From assembly GCA_029267335.1 (NCBI GenBank), contig JAJUJC010000002.1, positions 62,001 through 126,000 of the forward strand: a stretch of DNA of 64,000 nucleotides. The letters are read 5' to 3'. A program made the position numbers and the translations under genes. This DNA is from Intestinibacillus massiliensis. Its GTDB lineage: Bacteria; Bacillota; Clostridia; Oscillospirales; Butyricicoccaceae. Below are positions 45,985 through 54,182 of the stretch, piece after piece (the stretch's first letter is position 1; every line of letters begins with the position of its first letter). The notes beneath the pieces are model-generated. The model was not told where the DNA came from and made no database searches. It saw nothing but the letters and a program-made list of their open reading frames with translations.

Positions 45985-46431
45985 ATGCAAAAGATTGCAA
46001 TTCCGGTCAAAAACGGACAAATTGACCCCGATCTCGGTCGGGCGACTGCGTTTCTGCTCGTCACGGCGCAGGCGGGGCGCGAACTGTCGCGCGAGACCCT
46101 AGCCGCCCCCGGCGAGGGCAATGTATCGGTCGTCAACCTGCTCGCGGGCGTGGGCGCAACCGCGCTCATCTGCGGCGAACTTGGTCTTATGGCACGCTCG
46201 GCGTTCCAGATGATGGAGCTTGAGCTCATTCCGGGCTGTCTGGGCGATGCGGACGAGGCGGTCGCGACCTATCTGCGCGGCGAAGCACAGGGCGACCCGT
46301 CCATCCTGTCGGTCGAGATCCAGATGGACGAAAACGACCCCATGCAGTGCATGCACGACTGCGCGAAGTGCGGTGGCTGCGGCGATCCCGAGCTGCTCGA
46401 AAAGATTCGCAAAAACATCCCTGAAGTATAA
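45985..46431 (+). CDS. NifX/NifB-C-like iron-molybdenum cofactor-binding domain protein
   Basis: A 148-residue protein of the dinitrogenase iron-molybdenum cofactor family (PF02579): MQKIAIPVKNGQIDPDLGRATAFLLV, GVGATALICGELG. Such small proteins bind metal clusters. No nif genes are seen, so a housekeeping Fe-S role is likely. The C-terminus has CMHDCAKCGGCG, spaced nearly like the N-terminal cysteines of the upstream Mrp. Its SD AAAAAGGAG overlaps the mrp 3' end, implying coupling. Confidence 0.88.
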   Translation: MQKIAIPVKNGQIDPDLGRATAFLLVTAQAGRELSRETLAAPGEGNVSVVNLLAGVGATALICGELGLMARSAFQMMELELIPGCLGDADEAVATYLRGEAQGDPSILSVEIQMDENDPMQCMHDCAKCGGCGDPELLEKIRKNIPEV

Positions 46432-46434
46432 AAT

Positions 46435-46478
46435 AACAGCCGATATCTCCATGAAAAAGGGATACCGGCTGTTTTTTT
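46435..46478. terminator. bidirectional terminator
   Basis: Stem AACAGCCGATATC / GATACCGGCTGTT with one mismatch, followed by a T tract; it serves the NifX-like gene (+) and overlaps the 3' end of the SLH gene (-). Confidence 0.8.
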
Positions 46479-48042
46479 ATGCGATATGGAATCCGATATT
46501 GCCGTAATTGCCGCCGAGCATGAGGAAACGCAAAGACTGCGTGTCATCGAGCGGGAGGGCATAGGGCTGCGCGACGCTCGCCTCGATGACCTGCCAGCCC
46601 TGCTTGGGCGTGTAGAGCGCATACTTGCCCACGCCGGTGCGAACTGCGGGATCATCGGGACGAATATAGAGCGTTTTACCGCTTGTATTCGTGAAATCGA
46701 GGTTGTAGGTGGTCGCAAAGTTCCCGTTTAAAAAATAGGTGAAGTTCGCCGTGCCCATATCCTTCGCGGCGAGATCGTCGGTATAGCTCTGCGGATATTC
46801 CCCGGGATTGAGTTTCCAATGGCTCGGACGGTTGCCGCACAGCATAAAATTGCGCACCTTGGAGGCGTCGACCGTCGCGCGGCGTTCCGAGTATTTGAAC
46901 AGTCCGGCGGTGCGTCCCGCGGCATCATCCGTTCCGCGCGGCAGCTTGGCGAGGTATTCCGACGCCATATCCTGCTTGAGTGCAACGATTTTCATCGTCA
47001 GCCCTTCCGATGCGGTCGAAAGCTGATAGCGCGCGTTGATGAGACTGCCGCCCGGCACAGTCGTGGATACGATGAGCTTGGATTCGCCCTTGTCGACCGA
47101 TACGGTTTCGGGCTGCTGATCGGCATAAAAATGCATGTAGCAATCCGCAGATACGTCGATGGAATCCAGACCCACGCCGATGCCCTTGCGCACGACGGAC
47201 ACCTGCGCCGCAAGGTTGCCGCTGTTCGTCACGACGACGCCGACCTTCATCGGCTGATACGAACCCATGTAGTTCCAGTGATAAAATTCGATGTCGGTCG
47301 GCTGATCGACTTTTAATTCGGTCTGTGCGGTGTATAAGCCGCCGCGCTCAAATTTACGCGTGACAAAGCCCTCGGGGTTGTTGGAGTAGAGCATGGGCAC
47401 GCCCTCGGCAGTCATCGTGATGGGAGTCGGTGCTTGTGCCGCCGCATAGCTGCGCAGGCGCAGCATGGTCAGCACCGCCTGTTCGACAGTATAACGGCTC
47501 AAGGGGTCAAAGCGGTTTTGTCCCACCCCGCTCATCACGCCGCCGCGATAGCAGAATGTGACCGCTTCTTTTGCCCAGTCCGCGATGCTGTCGTCATCGC
47601 CAAAGGTATAGGGCGTGCGCTGATCGGCGTACGACGTCGGCAGCGCGACGGAATTCGTCATACGGTAGAGCATGGTCGCGGCTTCCTGCCGGGTAATCGG
47701 TGCGTCGGGCGCAAAGGTCGAGTCGGTTACACCGTTGACGACGCCGAGTACCTGCATGCGGCGCACCGCTTCCTCTGCGGTGTCGGTGAACGGGCTGTCG
47801 CCGGTCAGCGCGGCAAAGGTATAGCCCTGCGCGGTCAGCAGCTGTGTGCCGAGCGTGCAGAATTCCGCGCGCGTGATCGGGCGCTGCCAGTCGCTTTGCA
47901 GCGCATCGGGCACGAGGCGGTTGGAAAGCGCGGTTTGAATATCGTTCTGCGCCCAATTCGAAGGCATCGACGCAGCGAGCGCGCCTGCGCCCGACACCGT
48001 CATCCACGCGGCAAGACCCGCCGCGCAAAGTTGTTTTTTCAT
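46477..48042 (-). CDS. S-layer homology (SLH) domain protein
   Basis: A 521-residue exported protein: signal peptide MKKQLCAAGLAAWMTVSGAGALAAS, then three SLH-type repeats to about residue 195 (SNWAQNDIQTALSNRLVPD...ITRAEFC; FTDTAEEAVRRMQVLGVVNGVTDSTFAPDAPITRQEAATML; SIADWAKEAVTFCYRGGVMSGVGQNRFDPLSRYTVEQAVLTML). SLH domains bind secondary cell-wall polymers. The C-terminal ~320 residues show no recognised domain but look beta-rich. The start at 48042 is chosen because the signal peptide begins there with AGGGAGA upstream. Confidence 0.88.
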   Translation of the reverse strand: MKKQLCAAGLAAWMTVSGAGALAASMPSNWAQNDIQTALSNRLVPDALQSDWQRPITRAEFCTLGTQLLTAQGYTFAALTGDSPFTDTAEEAVRRMQVLGVVNGVTDSTFAPDAPITRQEAATMLYRMTNSVALPTSYADQRTPYTFGDDDSIADWAKEAVTFCYRGGVMSGVGQNRFDPLSRYTVEQAVLTMLRLRSYAAAQAPTPITMTAEGVPMLYSNNPEGFVTRKFERGGLYTAQTELKVDQPTDIEFYHWNYMGSYQPMKVGVVVTNSGNLAAQVSVVRKGIGVGLDSIDVSADCYMHFYADQQPETVSVDKGESKLIVSTTVPGGSLINARYQLSTASEGLTMKIVALKQDMASEYLAKLPRGTDDAAGRTAGLFKYSERRATVDASKVRNFMLCGNRPSHWKLNPGEYPQSYTDDLAAKDMGTANFTYFLNGNFATTYNLDFTNTSGKTLYIRPDDPAVRTGVGKYALYTPKQGWQVIEASVAQPYALPLDDTQSLRFLMLGGNYGNIGFHIA

Positions 48043-48134
48043 GCTGTTCCCAGTCTCCCTTACACAAAAGTACAGTGTTATTGTACCACGTTCAGACTGA
48101 AAACGTGTGAAAAATAAGAAAAGCTTAAGATTCT

Positions 48135-48208
48135 GCACCGCTCACAGTGGTGCGTAGTGTCAACGGCCCGGAATCGACATCCGGCTGTCCGGCCGCCGGA
48201 CTCCGCCG
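48135..48208 (+). repeat. dispersed repeat, short copy (R7)
   Basis: CCGCTCACAGTGGTGCGTAG with TGTCAACGGC is the left end of the family; it then jumps straight to CGGAATCGACAT and GGCTGTCCGGCCGCCGGAC, the right end, as if internally deleted. It overlaps the last ~16 codons of the LacI-type gene. Confidence 0.65.
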
Positions 48209-49254
48209 TGCGCCGCCGGTCGTTTGGAGTGCTCGACCATTTCGCGGGATACAATGCGCGTGCGTACATATTCCACATCGGAAGCGGGCGCTTTGCCGCG
48301 GCAGAACAATTCATAGAGCACGAGCACTGCGCGCTCGGCGAGCTTGGCAAATTCCTGGTCAATGACGAAATCCACGCGTCCGTCGAGCAGAAATTCCCGC
48401 GCCCACGGTGTCAAATCGTTGCAGACCACCGGAATGCGATGCGGCAGCTTTGCCTTGGAGAGCGCCGCCACACATGCGTCCACGCTCTCGGTCGCCATAT
48501 AGACCCCACGCAGCTTGGGGTTTTCCCGCGCGGCACGCAGCACACCGTCATAGGTCAGGTCATAGCGCTCGAGGCACTCAATGACCCGCGTGCGCGGCGC
48601 ATCCGTTCCCGCCTCGTCAAGCCGACGGCAAAAACCGTCCACCCGTCCGCGGTGTGTCGTGTATTCCACGTTTCCGGTCACAATGAGCACATCGCTCGCA
48701 GGCGGTACGAGCCGCAGCATCAGCCCGCCCGCCATGCGTCCCGTGCGTCCGTAATCCTGACAAATGTGACAAATGCGGCTGCTGCCCGTCACATCGGAAT
48801 CATAGGTGACGACCGAAATGCCGCGCGCGGTCAGGCGGTCGATCTCATCGCGAATGGCAGGCACATCACCCGCGTTTAAGATGAGTCCGCGCGCGCCGCG
48901 CGCAAGCAGCCGCTCGATGCACTCAAAATATTCGCGCGGCGTGCGTCCGTGCATTTCTTCGACCAGAATCTCGAAATCATCGCGGAAAATATTGCGCTGT
49001 GCGCGCTTGATGCCGCGGTGCATCTCGGTCACATAATACCGCAGATCCCAGTGCGCGAGCAAAAAGCCGATCGTGACCCGTCCGCCCGCCGCGCGCTTTG
49101 CCGTGGGCGTGCGGTAGCCGGAGCGCGCGATCGCCGCCTCGACCCGCGCGCGCACCTCGGGCGCGACCCCCGGGCGTTGGTTCACCACTCGATCGACCGT
49201 GCCGCGCGATACCCCACATTGATCCGCGATCGCCTGTGCCGTGACTTTCGCCAT
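48160..49254 (-). CDS. LacI-family transcriptional regulator
   Basis: A 364-residue repressor with an N-terminal LacI HTH (AKVTAQAIADQCGVSRGTVDRVVNQRPGVAPEVRARV, 2-40) and a periplasmic-binding-protein-like sensor domain (VTIGFLLAHWDLRYYVTEMHRGIKRA, ~62 onward; VTYDSDVTGS, GLILNAGD). It would bind a sugar or related ligand. AAAGGAGGCG precedes the ATG. Divergent to a Gfo/Idh/MocA dehydrogenase, its probable target. The last residues GVRRPDSRMSIPGR are encoded by repeat R7, and the TGA stop is formed by the repeat. Confidence 0.9.
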   Translation of the reverse strand: MAKVTAQAIADQCGVSRGTVDRVVNQRPGVAPEVRARVEAAIARSGYRTPTAKRAAGGRVTIGFLLAHWDLRYYVTEMHRGIKRAQRNIFRDDFEILVEEMHGRTPREYFECIERLLARGARGLILNAGDVPAIRDEIDRLTARGISVVTYDSDVTGSSRICHICQDYGRTGRMAGGLMLRLVPPASDVLIVTGNVEYTTHRGRVDGFCRRLDEAGTDAPRTRVIECLERYDLTYDGVLRAARENPKLRGVYMATESVDACVAALSKAKLPHRIPVVCNDLTPWAREFLLDGRVDFVIDQEFAKLAERAVLVLYELFCRGKAPASDVEYVRTRIVSREMVEHSKRPAAHGGVRRPDSRMSIPGR

Positions 49255-49458
49255 AAAAAACGCCTCCTTTATCACAATTTATTTCTGATTTCACTTTATC
49301 CTAACAGACCTGTGTGTGCTTTTCAAGGGCTGTGCGTGCATTTTTGGCGAAAAGCACATTGCACGGCACTTTTTACAAAAATAAAACGTGTTTTTTCAGC
49401 GATATGCATAAACAATTTTGGGTGTGGTTAGGCAGGAATACAAATTTCAAACTGCCCC
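49255..49458. other. divergent intergenic region of lacI-type regulator and dehydrogenase
   Basis: About 200 AT-richer bases ahead of the dehydrogenase promoter. An operator is expected here, but I see no convincing long palindrome. Confidence 0.4.
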
Positions 49459-49488
49459 TTGTTTTTGCGCTTGTGAAAGATTTATAAT
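49459..49488 (+). promoter_or_regulatory. promoter of the Gfo/Idh/MocA dehydrogenase gene
   Basis: -35 TTGTTT (49459-49464), 18-base spacer, perfect -10 TATAAT (49483-49488), 85 bases before the start. Confidence 0.6.
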
Positions 49489-49573
49489 AGAAACATACAC
49501 AGGAAACAACCCTATTTTGGGCTGTATATAGGCAAGAATGAGCCAATTTTTGAGCGAGAGGGAGAATGTAAAA

Positions 49574-50599
49574 ATGGGCAATCTTCGTATTGGCGTCGTC
49601 GGCTGTGGCCGTATCGGCAAGCTGCACATCAACAATCTGATCAACTCCGTTCCGGGCGTCGAGGTTATCGCCGCTGCGGACCCGATGCTGGACAAGTCCG
49701 GCGCGCGTGAGTGGCTTGCAGAGCGCAAGATCACCAACGTTTCTACCGATTTTATGGACGTTGTCAACAACAAGGACGTTGACGTTGTCTTCGTTTGCTC
49801 CTCCACCGACACGCATTGCGACGTTTCGATGGCGGCTGTCAAGGCTGGCAAGCACGTTTTCTGCGAGAAGCCGATCGATTATGATATCGACAAGATCAAG
49901 GCGCTGCTCGCACTGGTCGAAGAGAAGGGCGTAAAGTTCCAGGTAGGCTTTAACCGCCGCTTCGACCACAACCACAAGGCAGTCGCGGACGCTGTCAAGG
50001 ACGGCACGATCGGCGATCCCCACATCGTTATCGTTTCTTCCCGTGACCCTGAGCCCCCCCCGGCATCCTATGTCGCGGTTTCCGGCGGTATTTTCTATGA
50101 TATGATGATCCACGACTTCGACATGGTGCGCTACGTCACCGGTTCCGAGGCTGTTGAGATCTCCGCAGTCGGTTCCTGCCTCGTTAACCCGAAGCTGCAG
50201 GAAGAGTCCGGCATTCCGGACGTTGACACCGCTGTTGTCACCATGAAGATGGCAAACGGCTGCATCGCAGTCATCAACAACTCCCGTCAGGCAGTTTACG
50301 GCTACGACCAGCGCGTCGAGGCGTTCGGCTCCAAGGGTATGGCTTCCGACGCGAACGACCTGCTGAACAACACCACCATCATCACCAAGGATGGCGCGAA
50401 GAGCGAGAAGCCGCTGTGGTTCTTCCTCGAGCGTTACAACCAGGCGTTTGTCAATCAGGTCATCGAGTTCGTCAACGCGATCACCAAGGACATCGAGGTT
50501 CCGGTCGGCGCGATCGACGGTCTGCGTCCGGTTCTCATGGCAAAGGCTGCAACCGAGTCCTGCCGTAACGGCGGCGCTTGGATCAAGGTCGAGGCGTAA
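49574..50599 (+). CDS. Gfo/Idh/MocA-family dehydrogenase (inositol 2-dehydrogenase-like)
   Basis: A 341-residue NAD(P)-dependent oxidoreductase. The Rossmann motif is GVVGCGRIGKLH (8-19), and the catalytic-region CEKPIDYD (E98-K99-P100) is typical. GFNRRFDHNHKAV and YDMMIHDFDMVRYVTG match inositol/sugar dehydrogenases such as IolG, so oxidation of myo-inositol or a related polyol is likely but not proven. No other iol genes are present. Its codon use (more GTT, TCC, AAC) differs a little from neighbours and resembles the etf genes, suggesting high expression. The start follows GGGAG. Confidence 0.88.
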   Translation: MGNLRIGVVGCGRIGKLHINNLINSVPGVEVIAAADPMLDKSGAREWLAERKITNVSTDFMDVVNNKDVDVVFVCSSTDTHCDVSMAAVKAGKHVFCEKPIDYDIDKIKALLALVEEKGVKFQVGFNRRFDHNHKAVADAVKDGTIGDPHIVIVSSRDPEPPPASYVAVSGGIFYDMMIHDFDMVRYVTGSEAVEISAVGSCLVNPKLQEESGIPDVDTAVVTMKMANGCIAVINNSRQAVYGYDQRVEAFGSKGMASDANDLLNNTTIITKDGAKSEKPLWFFLERYNQAFVNQVIEFVNAITKDIEVPVGAIDGLRPVLMAKAATESCRNGGAWIKVEA

Positions 50600-50622
50600 T
50601 CTTTTCCCAAAAGCAAGCACCC

Positions 50623-50654
50623 AAGAGCGTGCCGCACCTGCGGCGCGCTCTTTT
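50623..50654 (+). terminator. terminator of the dehydrogenase gene
   Basis: Stem AAGAGCGTGCCGC / GCGGCGCGCTCTT (one wobble) with a 4-base loop, then TTC. Confidence 0.85.
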
Positions 50655-50726
50655 CTTTGCATTTTGTGCCGGGCTGTGGTAAAATAATCCGATAAGTTTT
50701 GTAAAGAGAAGGGGAGCAGGGGCTTC

Positions 50727-51587
50727 ATGTCATATGTTTATATCCTGCGTTGCGCGGACGGCACGCTGTACAGCGGTTGGACGAGTGATGTGACACGCCG
50801 TCTCGCGGCGCACAACGGCGGTACGGCGGGGGCAAAATATACGCGTGCACGCCGTCCGGTGACACTGGTGCACTGTGAAAAATGCGCAGACCAGTCCGAG
50901 GCAATGCGCCGTGAGGCGGCGCTCAAAAAGCTGACCCGTGCGGAAAAGGAAGCGCTCGTCGCGCACACCGCGCGCACCGAGGATGAATTTCTGACCGTGC
51001 TCGACGCGGCAAATCAGCCTTGCGGCACGCTGCCGCGTTCGCTTGTGCACGCATGCGGGCTGCGTCACCGCGTGGTGCATGTGCTCGTGTTTGAAACGCG
51101 GCGTCAAACCTGCGGCATTTGGCTGCAACAGCGCGGTTTTGACCGCCCTACCCTGCCCGGTTATTATGACTGGACGTCCACGGGCCATCTTGATCCGGGG
51201 GAAACGCCGGAGATCGGCGCGTGCCGCGAAGCGCGCGAGGAGATTGGGCTGGAGATTGCGCCGGAGGAGCTGGTCCCCGCAGGGGAGTTCCATTTTCAGG
51301 TGCAGCGGTCGCCCTCACATTTTGACGATGAGATCGCGACCGCATTCCTGTATTTTGCGCCGGAAACCCCCGCATTTGCCCCCGGAGAAGAGGTCGCGCG
51401 CGTGGTTTGGACGCCGTGCCGCGCCATTGCCGCATCGTTCCGCGAAGGGGTAGAACTGCCCATCACGCCCTTTGGCGGCGAGGAAAGCACCGCGCCGGGC
51501 GGGCGGCTGTCCCCCTCCCCGCGCGAATGGAACGCCATACATAAGTTGCTCAAACAACGAGAACAGATGCGTAAAGGCACAGTTTAA
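50727..51587 (+). CDS. GIY-YIG nuclease domain fused to a NUDIX hydrolase domain
   Basis: A 286-residue fusion. Residues 1-80 are a YazA-type GIY-YIG domain: YVYILRCADGTLYSGWT (3-19), AHNGGTAGAKYTRARRP. Residues ~85-286 are a NUDIX domain of the isopentenyl-diphosphate-isomerase-like subgroup: EFLTVLDAANQPCG, GLRHRVVHVLVF, with the full Nudix box G153-x5-E159-x7-R167-E168-x2-E171-E172-x-G174. NUDIX enzymes cleave nucleoside diphosphate-linked compounds; YazA-type GIY-YIG proteins are of uncertain role. No frameshift or internal SD is seen at the join. AGGGGAG precedes the ATG. Confidence 0.88.
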   Translation: MSYVYILRCADGTLYSGWTSDVTRRLAAHNGGTAGAKYTRARRPVTLVHCEKCADQSEAMRREAALKKLTRAEKEALVAHTARTEDEFLTVLDAANQPCGTLPRSLVHACGLRHRVVHVLVFETRRQTCGIWLQQRGFDRPTLPGYYDWTSTGHLDPGETPEIGACREAREEIGLEIAPEELVPAGEFHFQVQRSPSHFDDEIATAFLYFAPETPAFAPGEEVARVVWTPCRAIAASFREGVELPITPFGGEESTAPGGRLSPSPREWNAIHKLLKQREQMRKGTV

Positions 51588-51607
51588 GGACAGAAAAGGA
51601 GAAAAAT

Positions 51608-51892
51608 ATGGCAGAAAAAATCGTATTGGCTCTGATTTTGATCGCCCTTGCCCTTGCAGAGCTTGAGATCTCCAAGCTGCGTAAGCGTGTGCAGCGGCTG
51701 GAGCGGCGGCTCGACGCCCTCGCGCAGCGCACCGGCAATGAGCCGCTTGCATCATGCTGGGTGAGCAACGAGATGCGGGCGCGCCTGCTTGCGCTCAAGC
51801 AGCAGGGCAAGACCGTGGAAGCGGTTCGGGTGCTGCGCCGTCAGACCGAATTACCCTTGCTCGATGCCAAAGAAATGATTGATAATTTATAA
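51608..51892 (+). CDS. small membrane-anchored protein with L7/L12-like C-terminal motif
   Basis: A 94-residue protein, not a named family to me. Residues 5-20 are a membrane span (IVLALILIALALAELE), 21-45 a basic coiled coil (LRKRVQRLERRLDALAQR), and 58-94 (RARLLALKQQGKTVEAVRVLRRQTELPLLDAKEMIDNL) resembles the helix pair of the ribosomal L7/L12 C-terminal domain, which in L7/L12 contacts translation factors. AAAGGAG stands 8 bases before the ATG, 20 bases after the GIY-YIG/NUDIX gene, so they are probably one operon. Confidence 0.65.
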   Translation: MAEKIVLALILIALALAELEISKLRKRVQRLERRLDALAQRTGNEPLASCWVSNEMRARLLALKQQGKTVEAVRVLRRQTELPLLDAKEMIDNL

Positions 51893-51946
51893 GTTTACCT
51901 AAATTTTTCTCTGATTTCTCTGAATAAAACTGCAAATATCTGTGAA

Positions 51947-51977
51947 AAAAGCAGACGGTTTTGTGCCGTCTGCTTTT
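51947..51977. terminator. bidirectional terminator
   Basis: Stem AAAAGCAGACGG / CCGTCTGCTTTT with a 7-base loop between convergent genes. Confidence 0.9.
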
Positions 51978-52000
51978 GCATATCGTCGCCTCAAAAACGG

Positions 52001-52945
52001 TTATTTCTGCGGCAGAAACGCCGCTTCGCGGGCATAACGCGCCAAAACCGCACATTCTGCGTCGGTAAATCCTAAATCGCGCTGTAAAATGTCATATTCG
52101 TGCGCAAGCGTCGTGCCCGAGACCGTGCGGTTGTCCGTGCAGATCGCGATGTGCACACCTGCGTCGAACAGCCGGCGAATGGGATGCTCCGCGAGGGAGG
52201 ACACACAATGCGTTTGCACGTTGCTTGTCACACATTGCTCAAGCGTCACGCCGGTCTCGACCACACGGCGTACAACGGCGGGATCTTCGATCGCGCGCGT
52301 GCCGTGCCCAATGCGCCGCGCACCCAGATCGAGCGCCGCGGCAACGCTGTCTGCGCCGCACGCCTCGCCAGCGTGAATGGTGATTTGGACATCATTTTCC
52401 ACAGCTTGTGCAAAAATCCGCGCAAAGTCGGACAGCGGACGCGCACATTCCTGCCCCGCAAGGTCAAGACCGCACACACCCTGTCCGCGATAGCGCGCCG
52501 CAAGCGTCGCGGTTGCATCGTTCGCGCCCATGTCCGCGGTCGTCAGCATGCATAAGATCACGCCTGCCCGCGGCATGCGGCTGTCGCGCACGCCGTGCAG
52601 CACCGCGTCGATCGCACCCGCCTGCGGCAGTCCGCGCTGCCCATGCTGAAGCGGCGCAAAGCGCAATTCGGTATAGGTAAGCCCCTCGTCGGCAAGCTGT
52701 GCGAGCAGTGCGCGTGTTGCGCTATAGAGTGCATCCGCGGTTTGCAGCACGCTTACGGGCAGCGCAAAGCGCGTCAGATAGTCCGCAAGCGAGCGGCAAT
52801 CCGGAGAGACCGTGCAGTGCGGGCGCAACGCTTCGACGGTGTATGCAGGCAGCGCGATGCCCTGCTCCCGCGCGAGTGTGAGGATGGTTTCGACCGGCAG
52901 CGAGCCGTCTAAATGCAGATGCAGATCGCTTTTTGCAAAGGACAT
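52001..52945 (-). CDS. add: adenosine deaminase
   Basis: A 314-residue zinc deaminase. Metal ligands and active-site motifs are visible: KSDLHLHLDGSLP (H9, H11), ITIHAGEACGADSVAAAL, ARRIGHGTRA and ICTDNRTVSGTTL. It converts adenosine to inosine in purine salvage. It is slightly shorter than many Add proteins (330-350) and lacks part of the N-terminal helices, so a related aminodeoxy- or 6-aminopurine activity is possible. The next gene toward lower coordinates is convergent. Confidence 0.9.
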   Translation of the reverse strand: MSFAKSDLHLHLDGSLPVETILTLAREQGIALPAYTVEALRPHCTVSPDCRSLADYLTRFALPVSVLQTADALYSATRALLAQLADEGLTYTELRFAPLQHGQRGLPQAGAIDAVLHGVRDSRMPRAGVILCMLTTADMGANDATATLAARYRGQGVCGLDLAGQECARPLSDFARIFAQAVENDVQITIHAGEACGADSVAAALDLGARRIGHGTRAIEDPAVVRRVVETGVTLEQCVTSNVQTHCVSSLAEHPIRRLFDAGVHIAICTDNRTVSGTTLAHEYDILQRDLGFTDAECAVLARYAREAAFLPQK

Positions 52946-53029
52946 AAAAAACGCCTCCTTCTTTTGGCTGATTTCCTAAAACAGCGGAATATTTCACGCA
53001 GAATAACTGAAAATAGTAGAGAAAAATTG

Positions 53030-53302
53030 TCACTCATGCACGTTATCATGATCTTTCCAGTACCACCACTTGCATTTTTCCGGTTCGGGCTGCGCATGCT
53101 CGGCAAAATAGACTGCGCAGCGGTAGACATAGAGCACGCAGCGGTCGAGCACGCAACCGCGCCGCGCACAGTCTGCAGCATAGAGTGCTTCGGGGTCGGC
53201 GCCGCGCAAAGAAGCAACACTGTCGTATCCGAGTGCATGCAAATCGCCCTCGGTCGTCTTTCCTACGCCGGGAATCGTACGTAAATCGCTGCTGCTCATC
53301 AT
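53030..53302 (-). CDS. helix-hairpin-helix 'pathogenicity locus' (Cdd1-like) protein
   Basis: A 90-residue protein with a helix-hairpin-helix motif (LRTIPGVGKTTEGDLHALGYDSVASLRGADPEALY) and C-terminal EPEKCKWWYWKDHD, matching the Cdd1/PF11731 family of unknown function. The HhH suggests DNA binding. Its ATG overlaps the rsmI stop (ATGA), so it is coupled to rsmI. Confidence 0.8.
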   Translation of the reverse strand: MMSSSDLRTIPGVGKTTEGDLHALGYDSVASLRGADPEALYAADCARRGCVLDRCVLYVYRCAVYFAEHAQPEPEKCKWWYWKDHDNVHE

Positions 53303-54156
53303 AAATTACGATCTGCTTCTAGCAAAACCCGCTGATAGAGCGCGTTTTTTTTGACGCCGCAGCCTGCGGACGCCATTTTGACCGCGTCCTTGCACGTTTC
53401 CCCTGCCTCCATGCGGCGGCGGACTTCTTCAAGCGCACGCTCCATACGCGCGTCGTCGTCCTGCTCGGACGGCTCGTCCGCGCATCCCTCGACGATGAGC
53501 ACAAACTCGCCGCGCGGGTCGTGCTCCCCATAGTATTCCACCGCGCCACCCAGCGTGGTGCGCCGCGTTTCCTCGTGCAGCTTGGTCAGCTCGCGCGACA
53601 GGCTGACGCGCCGCGCGTCCCCAAACGCCGCTGCAAGATCGGCGAGCGTCGCGCGCAGCTTGTGCGGTGCTTCATAAAAGATCATCGTGCGTGTTTCGTG
53701 CGCAAGGGTCGTCAAATGCTCCCGACGCGTCTTTTTGTTGACGGACAGAAACCCCTCAAAGCACCACCGACCGGAGGGCAGACCGCTCGCAGCAAGCGCA
53801 CACACCGCGGCGCACGCGCCGGGCACGGGAATGCAGGGCACATCGTGCTCGGCGCACAGCGCAACCAGATCTTCGCCGGGATCGGACACCGCCGGCGTGC
53901 CTGCATCGGTCACGAGGGCACAGTTTTCGCCCGCAAGCAGGCGCGCAAGAATTTCCTCGCCGCGCTGCCTGCGGTTGTGTTCATAATAGCTGACCATGGG
54001 CTTGTGCAGGTCGAGATGCGCGAGTAGCTTCTGGCTGACGCGTGTATCCTCGGCGGCAATGAAGTCGACCGAGCCGAGTGTCGCCGCCGCGCGCGGTGAT
54101 AAATCGTTCAAATTGCCGATCGGTGTCGCGACCAAATAAAGCGTTCCTATACTCAT
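53299..54156 (-). CDS. rsmI: 16S rRNA (cytidine(1402)-2'-O)-methyltransferase
   Basis: A 285-residue SAM methyltransferase of the tetrapyrrole-methylase fold. LYLVATPIGNLNDLSPRAAATL is the hallmark N-terminus, and VTDAGTPAVSDPGEDLV the SAM-site loop. It methylates the ribose of C1402 in 16S rRNA. It lies 26 bases after a TrmN6-like gene, matching the yabB-yazA-rsmI cluster of B. subtilis except that the GIY-YIG gene is displaced to 50727. Confidence 0.96.
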   Translation of the reverse strand: MSIGTLYLVATPIGNLNDLSPRAAATLGSVDFIAAEDTRVSQKLLAHLDLHKPMVSYYEHNRRQRGEEILARLLAGENCALVTDAGTPAVSDPGEDLVALCAEHDVPCIPVPGACAAVCALAASGLPSGRWCFEGFLSVNKKTRREHLTTLAHETRTMIFYEAPHKLRATLADLAAAFGDARRVSLSRELTKLHEETRRTTLGGAVEYYGEHDPRGEFVLIVEGCADEPSEQDDDARMERALEEVRRRMEAGETCKDAVKMASAGCGVKKNALYQRVLLEADRNL

Positions 54157-54182
54157 CGTTATATTTCTCCAAATTATGATTC

